Shown here piece by piece: positions 1 through 9,700 of a stretch of 64,000 nucleotides of DNA. Made by a program: the position numbers and the translations under genes. This DNA is from Mucilaginibacter rubeus. Lineage in GTDB: Bacteria > Bacteroidota > Bacteroidia > Sphingobacteriales > Sphingobacteriaceae. Each line of letters begins with the position of its first letter. The stretch's first letter is position 1. The stretch is from positions 248,001 through 312,000 of the forward strand of contig NZ_BMKD01000008.1 of NCBI RefSeq assembly GCF_014643835.1, written 5' to 3'. Under the pieces are notes generated by a model. The model saw only the letters and a list, made by a program, of their open reading frames with translations, was not told the DNA's origin and did not search any database.

Positions 1-1
1 T

Positions 2-100
2 GGACCGGCCGATGACAAAACGCTTTCGGAAGCAATGAAAAGGCGCGGATATTTATATCATAAGCTGGCAAAATATAGTTTCCTTAAAGCGAAGGAATAA
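2..100 (+). CDS. C-terminal end of an unidentified gene (5' truncated by window edge)
   Basis: The reading frame that starts at base 2 stays open to a TAA at 98-100 and gives about 32 residues ending in Lys-Ala-Lys-Glu. The tail is basic and contains several Tyr, Lys and Arg residues. Too little is visible to name a family. Its stop lies only 3 bases from the stop of the convergent methyltransferase, so the two transcripts meet tail to tail. That this is a real gene end is inferred from the tight convergent junction and the open frame. Confidence 0.45.
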   Translation, partial: GPADDKTLSEAMKRRGYLYHKLAKYSFLKAKE

Positions 101-103
101 GCA

Positions 104-850
104 TTATTTAGTGGCGGTAACCACAATGTAAGGAGATAATAGCTTTGATTCTACCGGGATGATTTTGGTAAAAACCTTGCCTGCTACCCACACCAGTTTG
201 GTGATGGCTTTAGCTATGGCAGGCTTGTTAGCCTTATCTTCCAGCCAAACCGAAAATTTGCCGTAATAATATGCCTCAACATTTTTTAAGCCAAGTTCCT
301 TGCAATAGCTGGCCAGTAATGGAGGGTTCATACTATTGATGTTGTGTTTTTCGTAGTTATTAAGGTCGTAGTTGCGTTGTACCCATCCGTTAACACCGGT
401 AAAGTTAGGCAGGGTAATAAACAGTGTGCCTCCCGGTTTAAGGAAAGAGAGGTGTTTTTCAATAATGCCTTTGGTATCATTAAAATGCTCTATCAATCCG
501 CATGAAAGTACCAGGTCATATTCGGTTTCGGGTTGGTATTTGAACAGGTCGCCTTCAATAACCGCGATGTCCCGATCATTAAGCTGATTGGCATCCAGTA
601 CTTCCTTCAAAACTTTTGGGTGCACATAAAAATCGAACAGCGTAGTTTTTAACCCGAAATACTTCTTCAAAAAAATGGCAAAATAACCCGGAAAACCCCC
701 AAGCTCAATAGCCGACGCCGGTTTGTTGGTATCGATAATGCTTTTTAGCAGCTTATGAAAAGTATAATTAGCCGGCACATTAAAAGCCAGGTCTTTTTTT
801 GATTCCCAGTAACCGGCCCAAAATGCCTTGTCGGTGAGTTCGTTGCTCAT
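104..850 (-). CDS. class I SAM-dependent methyltransferase
   Basis: This 248-residue protein has the Rossmann pattern of class I methyltransferases. Motif I is the segment AIELGGFPGYFA near residue 48, the acidic end of strand 2 is FDF near residue 73, a motif II acid lies in EGDLF near residue 100, and the motif IV region is DLVLSCGLIEHF near residue 112. It most resembles Methyltransf_11/25-type enzymes that act on small molecules, lipids or glycans, and the substrate cannot be read from the sequence. There is no signal peptide, so it is cytosolic. It lies downstream of the polysaccharide deacetylase gene on the same strand, with a repeat in the 135-base gap. A link to cell-surface glycan chemistry is only suggested by that neighbour. 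Confidence 0.8.
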   Translation of the reverse strand: MSNELTDKAFWAGYWESKKDLAFNVPANYTFHKLLKSIIDTNKPASAIELGGFPGYFAIFLKKYFGLKTTLFDFYVHPKVLKEVLDANQLNDRDIAVIEGDLFKYQPETEYDLVLSCGLIEHFNDTKGIIEKHLSFLKPGGTLFITLPNFTGVNGWVQRNYDLNNYEKHNINSMNPPLLASYCKELGLKNVEAYYYGKFSVWLEDKANKPAIAKAITKLVWVAGKVFTKIIPVESKLLSPYIVVTATK

Positions 851-891
851 GGGTGCAAAGGTATAAAAAGTAGGCAGTTTCCGGTTGGCGG

Positions 892-992
892 TTTTCAGTT
901 GGCAGTTTTCATTGTGCAGTAAGCAGTATTTAATAAATGGGAATGTTTAACAACTTACAGTCGCCAACAGAGCACTGCCAACTGCTTACTGT
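892..992. repeat. inverted repeat of the ggcagtt/cagtaagcag type
   Basis: The gap contains cagtaagcagt at 917-927 and its complement actgcttactg at 981-991, together with repeated ttggcagt-like words. The right arm overlaps the 3' end of the polysaccharide deacetylase gene and provides its CAG TAA ending. A related stretch lies at 56787-56836 after terC. In RNA the arms would form a hairpin that could end or protect the deacetylase transcript. Confidence 0.6.
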
Positions 993-1606
993 AAACTCTT
1001 AAAACTATACCCTTCCTTACTCCAAACCTCCAAAGCCCGCGGCAGTACATACTCCAATCGATCAAAAGCTTTGATGCTGTCATGAAATACTACCATCGAT
1101 CCTGCTTCAGTATATTTAAGCACTCCTTTTAGGCAATCTTCAGGTTTAAGGGCCGCATCAAAATCGCCGCTGAGCACATCCCACATAAAAATATTTAGAT
1201 TGGGTCTCGCTGCTTTCAGCGCCCGGATCTGCTCCCTTTTGATCCTTCCGTACGGAGGACGAAACAACGGCGTATCCAGCAATTTATCGGCCTGTAAAAA
1301 ATTATCAAGATAGGTTTGCGTATCGGTTTTCCAGCCTTTTAGGTGGTTAAAAGTATGGTTGCCTATGGCATGGCCGCCGGCTTTTACCTGTTCAAAAATA
1401 TCGGGGTGCTTGCGTACATTGTCGCCAATGCAAAAAAAGGTGGCTTTGGCATTGTATTGTTTTAAAATATTTAATACAGCCGGTGTAACAATTGGTATAG
1501 GGCCGTCGTCAAAAGTGAGATAAATGCAACGGTCAGTTGATTTTATATCCCAGGTAAGTTGGGGATAAAGCTTTTTCAGCAGCCAGGGAGTTTTAACCAG
1601 GTACAT
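986..1606 (-). CDS. polysaccharide deacetylase family protein (NodB fold, CE4)
   Basis: The 206-residue protein carries the CE4 metal and catalytic motifs in order: TFDDGP at about residues 31-36 (catalytic base and metal Asp), GNHTFNH near 82-88 (two metal His), RPPYGR near 116, WDVLSGDF near 142, and VVFHDS near 172 (catalytic His). The family removes N-acetyl groups from chitin-like or peptidoglycan glycans. Like many compact Bacteroidota members it has no clear signal peptide, so its location is uncertain. The stop codon lies inside a dispersed repeat. The methyltransferase gene follows on the same strand. The family call is firm; the substrate is unknown. Confidence 0.9.
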   Translation of the reverse strand: MYLVKTPWLLKKLYPQLTWDIKSTDRCIYLTFDDGPIPIVTPAVLNILKQYNAKATFFCIGDNVRKHPDIFEQVKAGGHAIGNHTFNHLKGWKTDTQTYLDNFLQADKLLDTPLFRPPYGRIKREQIRALKAARPNLNIFMWDVLSGDFDAALKPEDCLKGVLKYTEAGSMVVFHDSIKAFDRLEYVLPRALEVWSKEGYSFKSLQ

Positions 1607-1707
1607 ACAGATGAGGTAGTTTGTGTTTTATCCCTATTAACAACATTTAACAAAAATAAACACTGCAATGTAATGAACAGTTGCTTACCATTGTATAGAA
1701 AAACCTT

Positions 1708-3153
1708 ATGAAACTAAAATTATTACTATCAGTTAAAGCAACGCTCATTTGCACAATTATATTTTCGGTATGCAGCTTTAATGCCGGCGCGCAGGAAGTA
1801 ATAGGCTTGCAAAAGGCAGTAGACCTGGCCCTTGAACGTAATCTTACTATTAAACAAGCCGAGTTCACAGCTGCCATCACCAACGAAGATCTTAAACAGT
1901 CGAAATATAATCAACTGCCAAATTTAGCAGTAAGCCCACAGGGCTCATTCAACTTTGGCCGTAATATCGACCCTTCAACCAACCAGTTCAGCAACCAGCG
2001 TATTTTGGCGGTAAGCGGTAACTTCACCTCACAAGTTACCCTCTTTCAGGGCGGACAATTGCGTAATACGGTAATCCAGAATAAGATTTTGCTTGATGCC
2101 GATAAAACCAACGTTGCCAAAGTAAAAAACGACCTGATATTGAACGTGGTTACTACATACTTGCTGGTGTTGACCAACCAGGATCTGGTAACAGCCGCCC
2201 AGCAGCAGATTGATGTATCCAAAATAGCTTTGGATCGCGCTCAGAAAGGATTTGATGTAGGTAATCAAACTCTTGCCGATCTGTCGCAGGCAAAAGCGCA
2301 GCTCTCGACCAACGATCTGAACTATACCAATGCCGAGAATCAACTGGAGCAATCGCTCCTGACCCTAAAGCAATATATGGAGATGGATCCCGGCACTGAT
2401 ATTAGAGTTGAAAGGCCCGACATCAGTAAGTTAAACAATGTGAAAACTGTATATGATGCCCAGGAAGTTGTAAAAACCGCTCTTGCAGTAAACCCCGATG
2501 TACTACTGGCCGAACAGCGCCAAAAAGCTGCGGCGCAGGGTGTTAAAATAGCAAAGGGAAATTATTATCCGTCGGTGGTTTTGTTTGGTGCTGCCGGCTC
2601 TTATTTTTCTGATGCCAAGAATACGCCTTTTGGCGCTACACCAACCGGTAAATTTGATACTGTTGGCTTTGTTCAAAACTCGCAGCAGGCGGTTGTAGTA
2701 CCTAATTACAAAGTAGGCTTCAAGAGCAACCCCTTTTTCAGGCAACTGAGTGACAACTTTAACCAATCGGTGGGAGTAAGCTTGCAGGTCCCTATTTTCA
2801 ATAGGTTCTTGTCTCGCACTGCGGTACGGAAAGCAAAACTGCAAAACCAAAATGCCGAAGTAACTGCGCAGCTGGCGCGGAATAACCTGAGTAAAATCAT
2901 TTACCAGGCAGTATGGGATTTGCAGGCCGCCGATAAGCGTTATGCATCGGCGACACAGACCTACAATGCCAATAAAGATGCGTTTAATATTATCCAGCAA
3001 CGCTATACAGTAGGTTTGGTTAACTCGCTTGATTATAATACATCGTTAACCAACCTTAACAAATCGCAGTTTGATATGATTGAGGCGCAATACCAGGTGA
3101 TTTTCAGAAGCAAAGTCATTGACTATTATTTAGGTAACCCTATAACACTTTAA
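1708..3153 (+). CDS. TolC family outer-membrane efflux protein
   Basis: The 481-residue protein starts with a signal peptide (residues 1 to about 28, hydrophobic core followed by NAGAQ) and continues with two long Gln/Asn/Ala-rich helical regions typical of paired OEP domains. Examples are DLALERNLTIKQAEF near residue 37 and the helical segment near 185-235. The family forms trimeric outer-membrane channels with a periplasmic alpha-barrel for tripartite efflux or type I secretion. The gene is followed after 36 bases by an HlyD-type adaptor on the same strand, so the two probably form one transcript. No inner-membrane transporter gene follows before a terminator at about 4581. Confidence 0.93.
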   Translation: MKLKLLLSVKATLICTIIFSVCSFNAGAQEVIGLQKAVDLALERNLTIKQAEFTAAITNEDLKQSKYNQLPNLAVSPQGSFNFGRNIDPSTNQFSNQRILAVSGNFTSQVTLFQGGQLRNTVIQNKILLDADKTNVAKVKNDLILNVVTTYLLVLTNQDLVTAAQQQIDVSKIALDRAQKGFDVGNQTLADLSQAKAQLSTNDLNYTNAENQLEQSLLTLKQYMEMDPGTDIRVERPDISKLNNVKTVYDAQEVVKTALAVNPDVLLAEQRQKAAAQGVKIAKGNYYPSVVLFGAAGSYFSDAKNTPFGATPTGKFDTVGFVQNSQQAVVVPNYKVGFKSNPFFRQLSDNFNQSVGVSLQVPIFNRFLSRTAVRKAKLQNQNAEVTAQLARNNLSKIIYQAVWDLQAADKRYASATQTYNANKDAFNIIQQRYTVGLVNSLDYNTSLTNLNKSQFDMIEAQYQVIFRSKVIDYYLGNPITL

Positions 3154-3189
3154 TAAAATCTTAACCGTAAAATATCCAAATTCACCGTC

Positions 3190-4527
3190 ATGGGAAAAAC
3201 TACTAAATATATTCTGATAGGTCTTGGCGCACTGATTGTCCTGCTGATCATTGCTAAGGTTACGGGCCTGATAGGCAAGCCCGCGCTAACCCAGGTAGCT
3301 ACCGAAAAGGCCGAAACACGCGAAATAAATGAAACCGTATCGGCCAGCGGAAAGATCAAACCACATGTTGAGGTTAAGATAAGCCCCGAAGTATCGGGCG
3401 AGGTGGTTGAACTGCCAATAAAAGAGGGTGATGTGGTTAAAAAAGGCCAATTGCTTTGTAAGATCAGGCCCGACATTTTAAAGTCAGGTTATGACCGGGC
3501 TATCGCATCGTACAATACCCAAAAAGCAAGCGTAGGTAATTCAAGCCAGATGCTTAAACAAGCCGAAGCTACTTATGCTAACCAGGCCGGTATTTACAAG
3601 CGCAGTAAAGAGCTTTATGATAAAAAAGTGTTAACGGTTTCGGAATTTGAAAATGCCAAAGCTGCTTATGAAGGCGCTAAAGCATCGCTTGAAGCTGCCA
3701 AACAAAATGTGGTAGGCTCGCAATATGGCCTGGCACAATCACAGGCATCAGTTAAGGAAGCGCAGGATAACCTCGCGAAAACAACTATTTACTCGCCGGT
3801 TGACGGGGTGGTTTCAAAGCTATCTGTTGAAAAAGGTGAGCGTGTTTTGGGTACCCAGCAATTTGCCGGTACCGAAATCATGACTATATCTGATCTGAGC
3901 AAAATGGACGTGAATGTTGACGTGAATGAAAATGACATCAACCGCATCTCCCTTGGCGATTCATCAAAAATTGAAGTTGACGCGTTTTTAGGCAAGAAAT
4001 TTACCGGTGTGGTAACTGAAATAGGCAGTTCGGCAAACGTGGTAGGTACATCTGCCGACCAGGTAACAAACTTTACTGTAAAAGTGAGGATCAATGCCGA
4101 TTCATATGCCGCCCTGTTAAAGAAAACAGCCGATAATCCATCACCTTTCCGTCCGGGGTTAACAGCCACTGTTGATATCAGCACCAATTCGGCCAAAGCT
4201 CTGTCGGTACCAATCCAATCGGTAACCACCCGCGAGGAAAAGAAAGAAAATAACGGTCCGCCGAAAGCTGATGAGGATAAGAGTAAACCACAAATCAGCC
4301 CGGTAGCCAAAGAATACGTATTTGTACTAAACGCAGGTAAGCTTAAACAGGTACAGGTAACTACGGGTATCCAGAACGATAGTTACATCCAGATCTTATC
4401 CGGCCTTAAAGGTGGCGAAGAAGTTGTATCAGCTCCATATTCGGCTATTTCAAAAACGCTTAGCGATGGGCAAGCTGTTCAGAAAGTAGATAAGTCAAAA
4501 TTATTTAACGCTGATAATACTAAGTAA
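3190..4527 (+). CDS. HlyD/MacA-like periplasmic adaptor subunit
   Basis: This 445-residue protein has one N-terminal membrane anchor (about residues 7-25), a split lipoyl-like domain (ISPEVSGEVVELPIKEGDVV near 66-85 and TIYSPVDGVVSKL near 200), a coiled-coil hairpin between them (about 100-195, Ala/Gln/Lys rich), and a beta-barrel plus membrane-proximal region. These are the parts of an RND or ABC (MacA-type) membrane fusion protein that bridges an inner-membrane pump and TolC. A Lys/Asp/Pro-rich linker lies near 350-372. It is cotranscribed with the upstream TolC gene. The pump partner is not in this window on the downstream side, so it is either upstream or unlinked. Confidence 0.92.
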   Translation: MGKTTKYILIGLGALIVLLIIAKVTGLIGKPALTQVATEKAETREINETVSASGKIKPHVEVKISPEVSGEVVELPIKEGDVVKKGQLLCKIRPDILKSGYDRAIASYNTQKASVGNSSQMLKQAEATYANQAGIYKRSKELYDKKVLTVSEFENAKAAYEGAKASLEAAKQNVVGSQYGLAQSQASVKEAQDNLAKTTIYSPVDGVVSKLSVEKGERVLGTQQFAGTEIMTISDLSKMDVNVDVNENDINRISLGDSSKIEVDAFLGKKFTGVVTEIGSSANVVGTSADQVTNFTVKVRINADSYAALLKKTADNPSPFRPGLTATVDISTNSAKALSVPIQSVTTREEKKENNGPPKADEDKSKPQISPVAKEYVFVLNAGKLKQVQVTTGIQNDSYIQILSGLKGGEEVVSAPYSAISKTLSDGQAVQKVDKSKLFNADNTK

Positions 4528-4580
4528 TTGATATGCATATGTGCAGGATTCAAATGTGCATATCAATTAGATTTTCAGAC

Positions 4581-4604
4581 GCCCGGTTTCGCCGGGCTTT
4601 TTTG
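4581..4604 (+). terminator. Rho-independent terminator of the efflux pair
   Basis: A GC-rich stem, gcccgg at 4581-4586 and ccgggc at 4592-4597, with a 5-base loop is followed by a T run (4598-4603). It lies 54 bases after the HlyD stop and closes the TolC/HlyD transcript. Confidence 0.85.
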
Positions 4605-4747
4605 TGAATGGAATTTCCGATGATTTAAACACTCGTAAAAAAGCGCGAATTTAAGTTGAACAGTTGTCAAGGTCGGGCCCTCGAAGCGTGGACAGAATGC
4701 CAGCGTGCAACCCTTCGGCAACTATTATATAGTAACTTACCGGCAAT

Positions 4748-5308
4748 TTAAAAAAGCATATAACTCACATGCTTCAACACCTGGCGTAATTTTTCGAGGG
4801 CGATGCTCATCTGGCGTTCAACTGTTTTGGGGGAGATATTGAGCTGCATGGCAATTTCGCGATATTTCATATCGCTGAAACGGCTCAATACAAAAATCTC
4901 GCGGCATTTTTCGGGAAGGGTGGCTATGGCAGCTTCTATCTGCAGGGCGAGTTCTTTTTCCTCCAGTCCGTTTTCGAGCGTATTGCGCAGTTCATCAAAC
5001 AGGTTGTTTTTTTCGAGGTAATTAACGTAAAGGTTTTCTATCTTCTGGCGTTTGAGGTAGTTGAGGCTTCGGTTTTGCACCATTTTAAAAAGATAGGAAC
5101 TTACTGATGAGCAAAAATTGACCTCATGCCCGCGCTCCCACAGGTGGGTGAATACATCGGCAGTAATTTCTTCGGCAACGGTTAAATCGTTTACAAAACG
5201 ATTGGAGAACAAGGTTAAGCGGGTATAGTATAGCCTGAACAGGGTTTCAAACGTTTTCGCGTCACCCTGTGTAAATGAGGTTATAGGTAGTTTGTTTTCC
5301 TGGATCAT
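4748..5308 (-). CDS. ECF RNA polymerase sigma factor (FecI-like, Bacteroidota type)
   Basis: The 186-residue protein shows sigma region 2 (LFRLYYTRLTLFSNRFV near residue 24 and EEITADVFTHLWE near 45) and region 4 with a helix-turn-helix (LPEKCREIFVLSRF near 131, YREIAMQLNISPKTVERQM near 150). Such sigma factors direct polysaccharide utilisation or siderophore operons and are held by a FecR anti-sigma factor. FecR (5550-6614) is adjacent but divergent, and SusC/SusD follow it. Usually the sigma gene precedes fecR on the same strand, so the head-to-head arrangement here is unusual. The likely target promoters are the 241-base gap between the two genes and the region before susC, which is an inference. 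Confidence 0.92.
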   Translation of the reverse strand: MIQENKLPITSFTQGDAKTFETLFRLYYTRLTLFSNRFVNDLTVAEEITADVFTHLWERGHEVNFCSSVSSYLFKMVQNRSLNYLKRQKIENLYVNYLEKNNLFDELRNTLENGLEEKELALQIEAAIATLPEKCREIFVLSRFSDMKYREIAMQLNISPKTVERQMSIALEKLRQVLKHVSYMLF

Positions 5309-5549
5309 TAATCCCGCCTTTAATTAATCCGAATACTTTTTAAAAAACTTTAACAAGTTACAGAGTTTTTCATTCTGTATCAAATTTAATATGGAAATAA
5401 TGAAAAGCTAAACACAAACATTCTGTAAAAAAACAGTTACGCGTAATATGAAGGGGACGTTCAGGTTACTCGCCGAATAAAATTGAAAAATATTTCTTTT
5501 CGTTTTGAGGGTATCTGTTTTGTTGATTGTCTTAACGATAATATTACAA

Positions 5550-6614
5550 ATGGATAACGAAGAAGTAAAACTACTGTTGGTAAAATACATAACCGGCGAA
5601 GCTACCTTGCAGGAGCTTGAGCAGGTTAAACAATGGATAAGTGCGCACCCCGAAAACGAGCAGTATTTTGTACAACTGTATGAAACCTGGCATAACATGC
5701 TTTACCTGCAGCCAGCGGTTGTAAATAAAGATAACGCCTATAATAAACTTTCGACTGGTATGGAACCAGCGGAGCCGTCGCGCTATGCAAGGCTGATCAC
5801 CTGGGGCAAAGTGGCAGCGGCTATTGCTTTACTGGCAGCGGTTACGGCTACCTTATATAACAGGTATTCAAAAAATGCAGAAAGCGTAAGGCAAATAGCC
5901 GCTAACCCTGGCGCCATTAAAAAAATTGTTTTGAGCGATGGCACACAGGTTTGGCTTAATGCGGACAGTAAGCTTAATTATACGGCCGATTTTGGTAAAA
6001 CAACGCGTACCGTTTACCTGGAAGGCGAAGCGTTTTTTGATATCGCTCCCGGGAAAAAGACAATCCCTTTTATTGTAAATACGAAAAACTATACCATAAG
6101 GGACATAGGTACAAAGTTTAATCTTAAGGCCTATGCCTCCGACCCGTTCTTTGAAACCACAGTAGTAAAAGGCGAGGTATCTGTAGAGGGAAATATAGAT
6201 AACAATGCGCATGAAATGAGCCGGATTTATGTAAAGCCGCGGCAGGTGCTCCGCATTTATTATCATCCCAAAAAAGAAAACTATAGCTATACCACACCAG
6301 ATCCAAAAAGCCTGAATGAGATCCAGGTATCGGAGATTGATTCGGCAAAGCTTGACCGTTATGATGGCTGGAAGGAAAACCTGCTGGTATTTGACGGCGC
6401 TACCCTTAGCGAAATAGCTAAAGTGCTTGAACGCAGATATAATGTAACCATCAACATGACCGATGCCGAACTGAGCAGTATCCGCTATTCGGGCAGTTTT
6501 AAAAATATCCAAAGCATCGAAAAAGTGCTGGCTATTATAAAAGCTAATACCGCTATCAATTATTCGGTAAACGGCAATACAGTAAACATTACACGAAACA
6601 ACAATAATGATTAA
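5550..6614 (+). CDS. FecR family anti-sigma factor with DUF4974 C-terminus
   Basis: I start it at the ATG at 5550 (MDNEEVKLLLVKY), because this gives the standard FecR N-terminus; the frame upstream is open but atypical. The 354-residue protein has a cytoplasmic sigma-binding region (about 1-45), a single membrane helix (VAAAIALLAAVTATLY, about 88-105), the periplasmic FecR domain (LSDGTQVWLNADSKLNY near 127 and YLEGEAFFDIA near 155) and a C-terminal DUF4974 domain (LLVFDGATLSEIAKVLERRY near 280). It should receive the signal from the STN domain of the SusC protein and release or activate the sigma factor. The SusC gene follows after 157 bases on the same strand. Confidence 0.92.
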   Translation: MDNEEVKLLLVKYITGEATLQELEQVKQWISAHPENEQYFVQLYETWHNMLYLQPAVVNKDNAYNKLSTGMEPAEPSRYARLITWGKVAAAIALLAAVTATLYNRYSKNAESVRQIAANPGAIKKIVLSDGTQVWLNADSKLNYTADFGKTTRTVYLEGEAFFDIAPGKKTIPFIVNTKNYTIRDIGTKFNLKAYASDPFFETTVVKGEVSVEGNIDNNAHEMSRIYVKPRQVLRIYYHPKKENYSYTTPDPKSLNEIQVSEIDSAKLDRYDGWKENLLVFDGATLSEIAKVLERRYNVTINMTDAELSSIRYSGSFKNIQSIEKVLAIIKANTAINYSVNGNTVNITRNNNND

Positions 6615-6771
6615 CGACTAAAAAAACAAAAAGGAAACTATGATCAAAAACTAACATTCTCTTTTACATAAAAAACCCGGATGTGCTACCAACACGCCCG
6701 GGCCTAAAGCAATCAAAGCTAATACCCTACGCTTGGGGAAGCATCGTATTAACTGATTAACAAACAAATTT

Positions 6772-9700
6772 ATGATTAATTTTTACAGAAAGTCCGCTCT
6801 GGCCGCCGGCCCGTGGCAAAAAACGATCAAAATTATGAAGCTGGTAACCGTTCTGCTCTTAACGGGCATTATGCAAATACACGCTGCCGCTTATTCACAA
6901 AACGTTTACAACTTTAGTGTAAACAATATTTCTGTTAAGCAAATGTTTAAGCAAATTGAAAAAAACAGTAAATACACCGTTTTTTACAGGCTTGACCAGG
7001 TTGATGTCGACAAGAAAATAAACGTGGATGTGCAGGACGCGCCTATTGAAACCGTAATGCAGAAGGTGCTGCAAAAACAGCCTTTAACCTTCCAGGTGGT
7101 TGATGATATCATCATTATAAAACCTGCCGATGCAAAACCTGTTGTCACGGTAACTGTAACAGGTGTGGTTAAAGACATTAACGGGCAGCCTTTACCGGGT
7201 GTAAGTGTAAAACTCAGAGGCAGTAATTTAGGTACGGTTACCAATGTTGATGGTAAATACAGCCTTACCCTGCCCGATGGTAGCGGCACACTTGAATTTG
7301 GTTTTTTAGGCTTTACCACACAGGTTATTCCGGTAAACGGACAAACAACCATTAACGTAACTTTGCTTGAAGAGTCAAAAGCGCTGAACGAGGTGGTTGT
7401 GGTTGGTTATACCACGCAGAAAAAGAAAGACCTTACCGGCGCCGTTGCGGTAGTTAATGTTAAAGATCTCAACAAACAGGCATCGTCATCAGTAAACTCG
7501 CAATTGCAAGGCCAGGCATCGGGCGTTACCGTTACCGGATCAGGACAACCCGGTGAAGAGCCGCAGGTACACATCAGGGGTTTTAATACTTTCGGAAATA
7601 ATACTCCCTTATACGTAGTTGACGGTGTGGAAACATATGATGTAAGCACGCTGAACCCTAATGATGTGGAGACCTTCCAGGTGTTAAAAGACGCAAGTTC
7701 GGCATCAATATATGGTGCAAGGGCGGCAAACGGCGTTATCATCATCACTACCAAACGGGGTAAGGGCAAAGTAAATATTCAATATGATGCCTACTACGGT
7801 ACGCAAAGACCAAAAGGCGGCAATGTCTGGAATACCATTACGCCGCAACAAATGGCCGATCTGAAACTTACGGCTAAGAAAAATTCGGGCGATAACAGCA
7901 TTAAAGATGCCTTGTACAACCCAACCGGTACTGGCTCGGCTTTTACACTGCCTGATTATATTACCCCGGCAGGTGCTAAAGAAGGTGACCCCTCTGTCGA
8001 TCCATCAAAATACTACGTAAATCCTTTTTATACATCAGCTGCAGACCTTGGCAATTTTTACAGGATAACAAGGGCCAACAAAGCCGGTACCGACTGGTAT
8101 CACGAGTTGTTTAAATCGGCCCCGATGAATAGTCACAATATATCGTTGAGCGGCAGTACTGATAACGCCAGCTATTTATTTTCCTTAAATTATTTTAACC
8201 AGCAAGGTACACTGATTGATACTTATCTTAAACGGTACACACTGCGCTCAAATACCACCTACAATGTAACTAAACACATCAGGGTGGGCGAAAACCTGGC
8301 TTATTCTATAACCAGGCAGCCGCAGGTAAATGACGGAACATCACATTCGCAGGTTAGCACTAATGACCCGGACGGCGTTATTGCACATGCCCTGCGCGAG
8401 CAACCTATCATTCCGGTTTATGATATTAAAGGTAACTACGCAGGCAGTTACGGCACAGGCCTCGGCGATGCCAACAACCCGGTTGCCATACAGGAGCGTA
8501 CAAAAAACAACCAGTCAACAAGTTATCGTTTGCTTGGTAACGTATTTGCCGAAGCCGACATTATTCCCGGCCTTACCTTACGCACCAGTTTTGGCGGCGA
8601 TATCATCAACAGCAACAATCATTCGTTTTCGTTCCCTACGTATGAAAACGTTGAAAACTCTTCAACAAATACTTACAGCGAAGGCTCAGACAACAGCTAT
8701 ACCTACAACTGGACCAACACCCTTAGCTATCAAAAAGTATTTGGCAAACACAATGTTAACATAGTGGTAGGTACCGAGGCCGTTGAAGATCACGACCGTT
8801 ATGTTGGCGGCAGCATCCAGGGTTTTTACACTTTTGATCCTGATTATGTAAACCTGTCTACCGGTACTACCAATAAAAACACCTACAGCGGCAAATCTAA
8901 CAACTCGTTATTTTCGGAGTTTGCCCGTTTAGATTATACTTATAACGACCGCTACCTGTTTAACGCCACTATCCGTCGTGATGGCTCATCAAAATTCCCG
9001 GTCGACCAACGTTACGGTTATTTCCCGGCATTCAGCGCAGGCTGGCGGATCTCGCAGGAAAACTTCATGAAAAATATTACCTGGCTTACCGACCTTAAGC
9101 TAAGAGGCGGCTGGGGTATTATGGGTAATCAGATCAATATGGGCAGTAAAGATGCTTACGTTACGTTCAGCAATGATATTGGCCAGTCGTATTATCCTAT
9201 CGATGGTTCACTTAACCTGACCCCTGGCTTTTACCAGGATCAAACAGCCAACCCTCACGCGCTTTGGGAAAAAGATATTAACTCCAATTTTGGTTTTGAT
9301 GCAACCTTATTTGGCGGCAAAATAGCCGTAACCGCCGATTACTATCGCAAAGACATTAAGGACTTGTTATTTAACGCTACCCAGTTAGGTACTGCGGGTA
9401 ATGGTGCTTTCCCGGCACAAAACGTTGGTAAAATGAAAACCGATGGTCTTGACCTTTCTGTTACCGGCAACTTCAGGGCCAGCAGCGATCTGAGCTTTAA
9501 TGCTACCGGTACTTTAACCACTTATAATAATAAAGTATTAAAAGTATCTGATGACAGGGATTACTTCCCCGGCTCGGCAACAAGCAGGTTTGATAACCCG
9601 ATTACCCGCAGCCAGGTAGGTCATTCTTTAGGCGAGTTTTATGGCTACCAAATCATGGGCTTCTGGAATTCGCAGGCCGAAATTGACGCAGCCGACAAAG

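Noticed and set aside
3789-4310. 173-codon open frame antisense to the HlyD gene
   Set aside because: It mirrors the codon pattern of the adaptor gene and shows no recognisable motif.
5868-6512. 214-codon open frame antisense to fecR
   Set aside because: The plus-strand FecR protein explains the region with clear domains; the antisense translation has no domain pattern.
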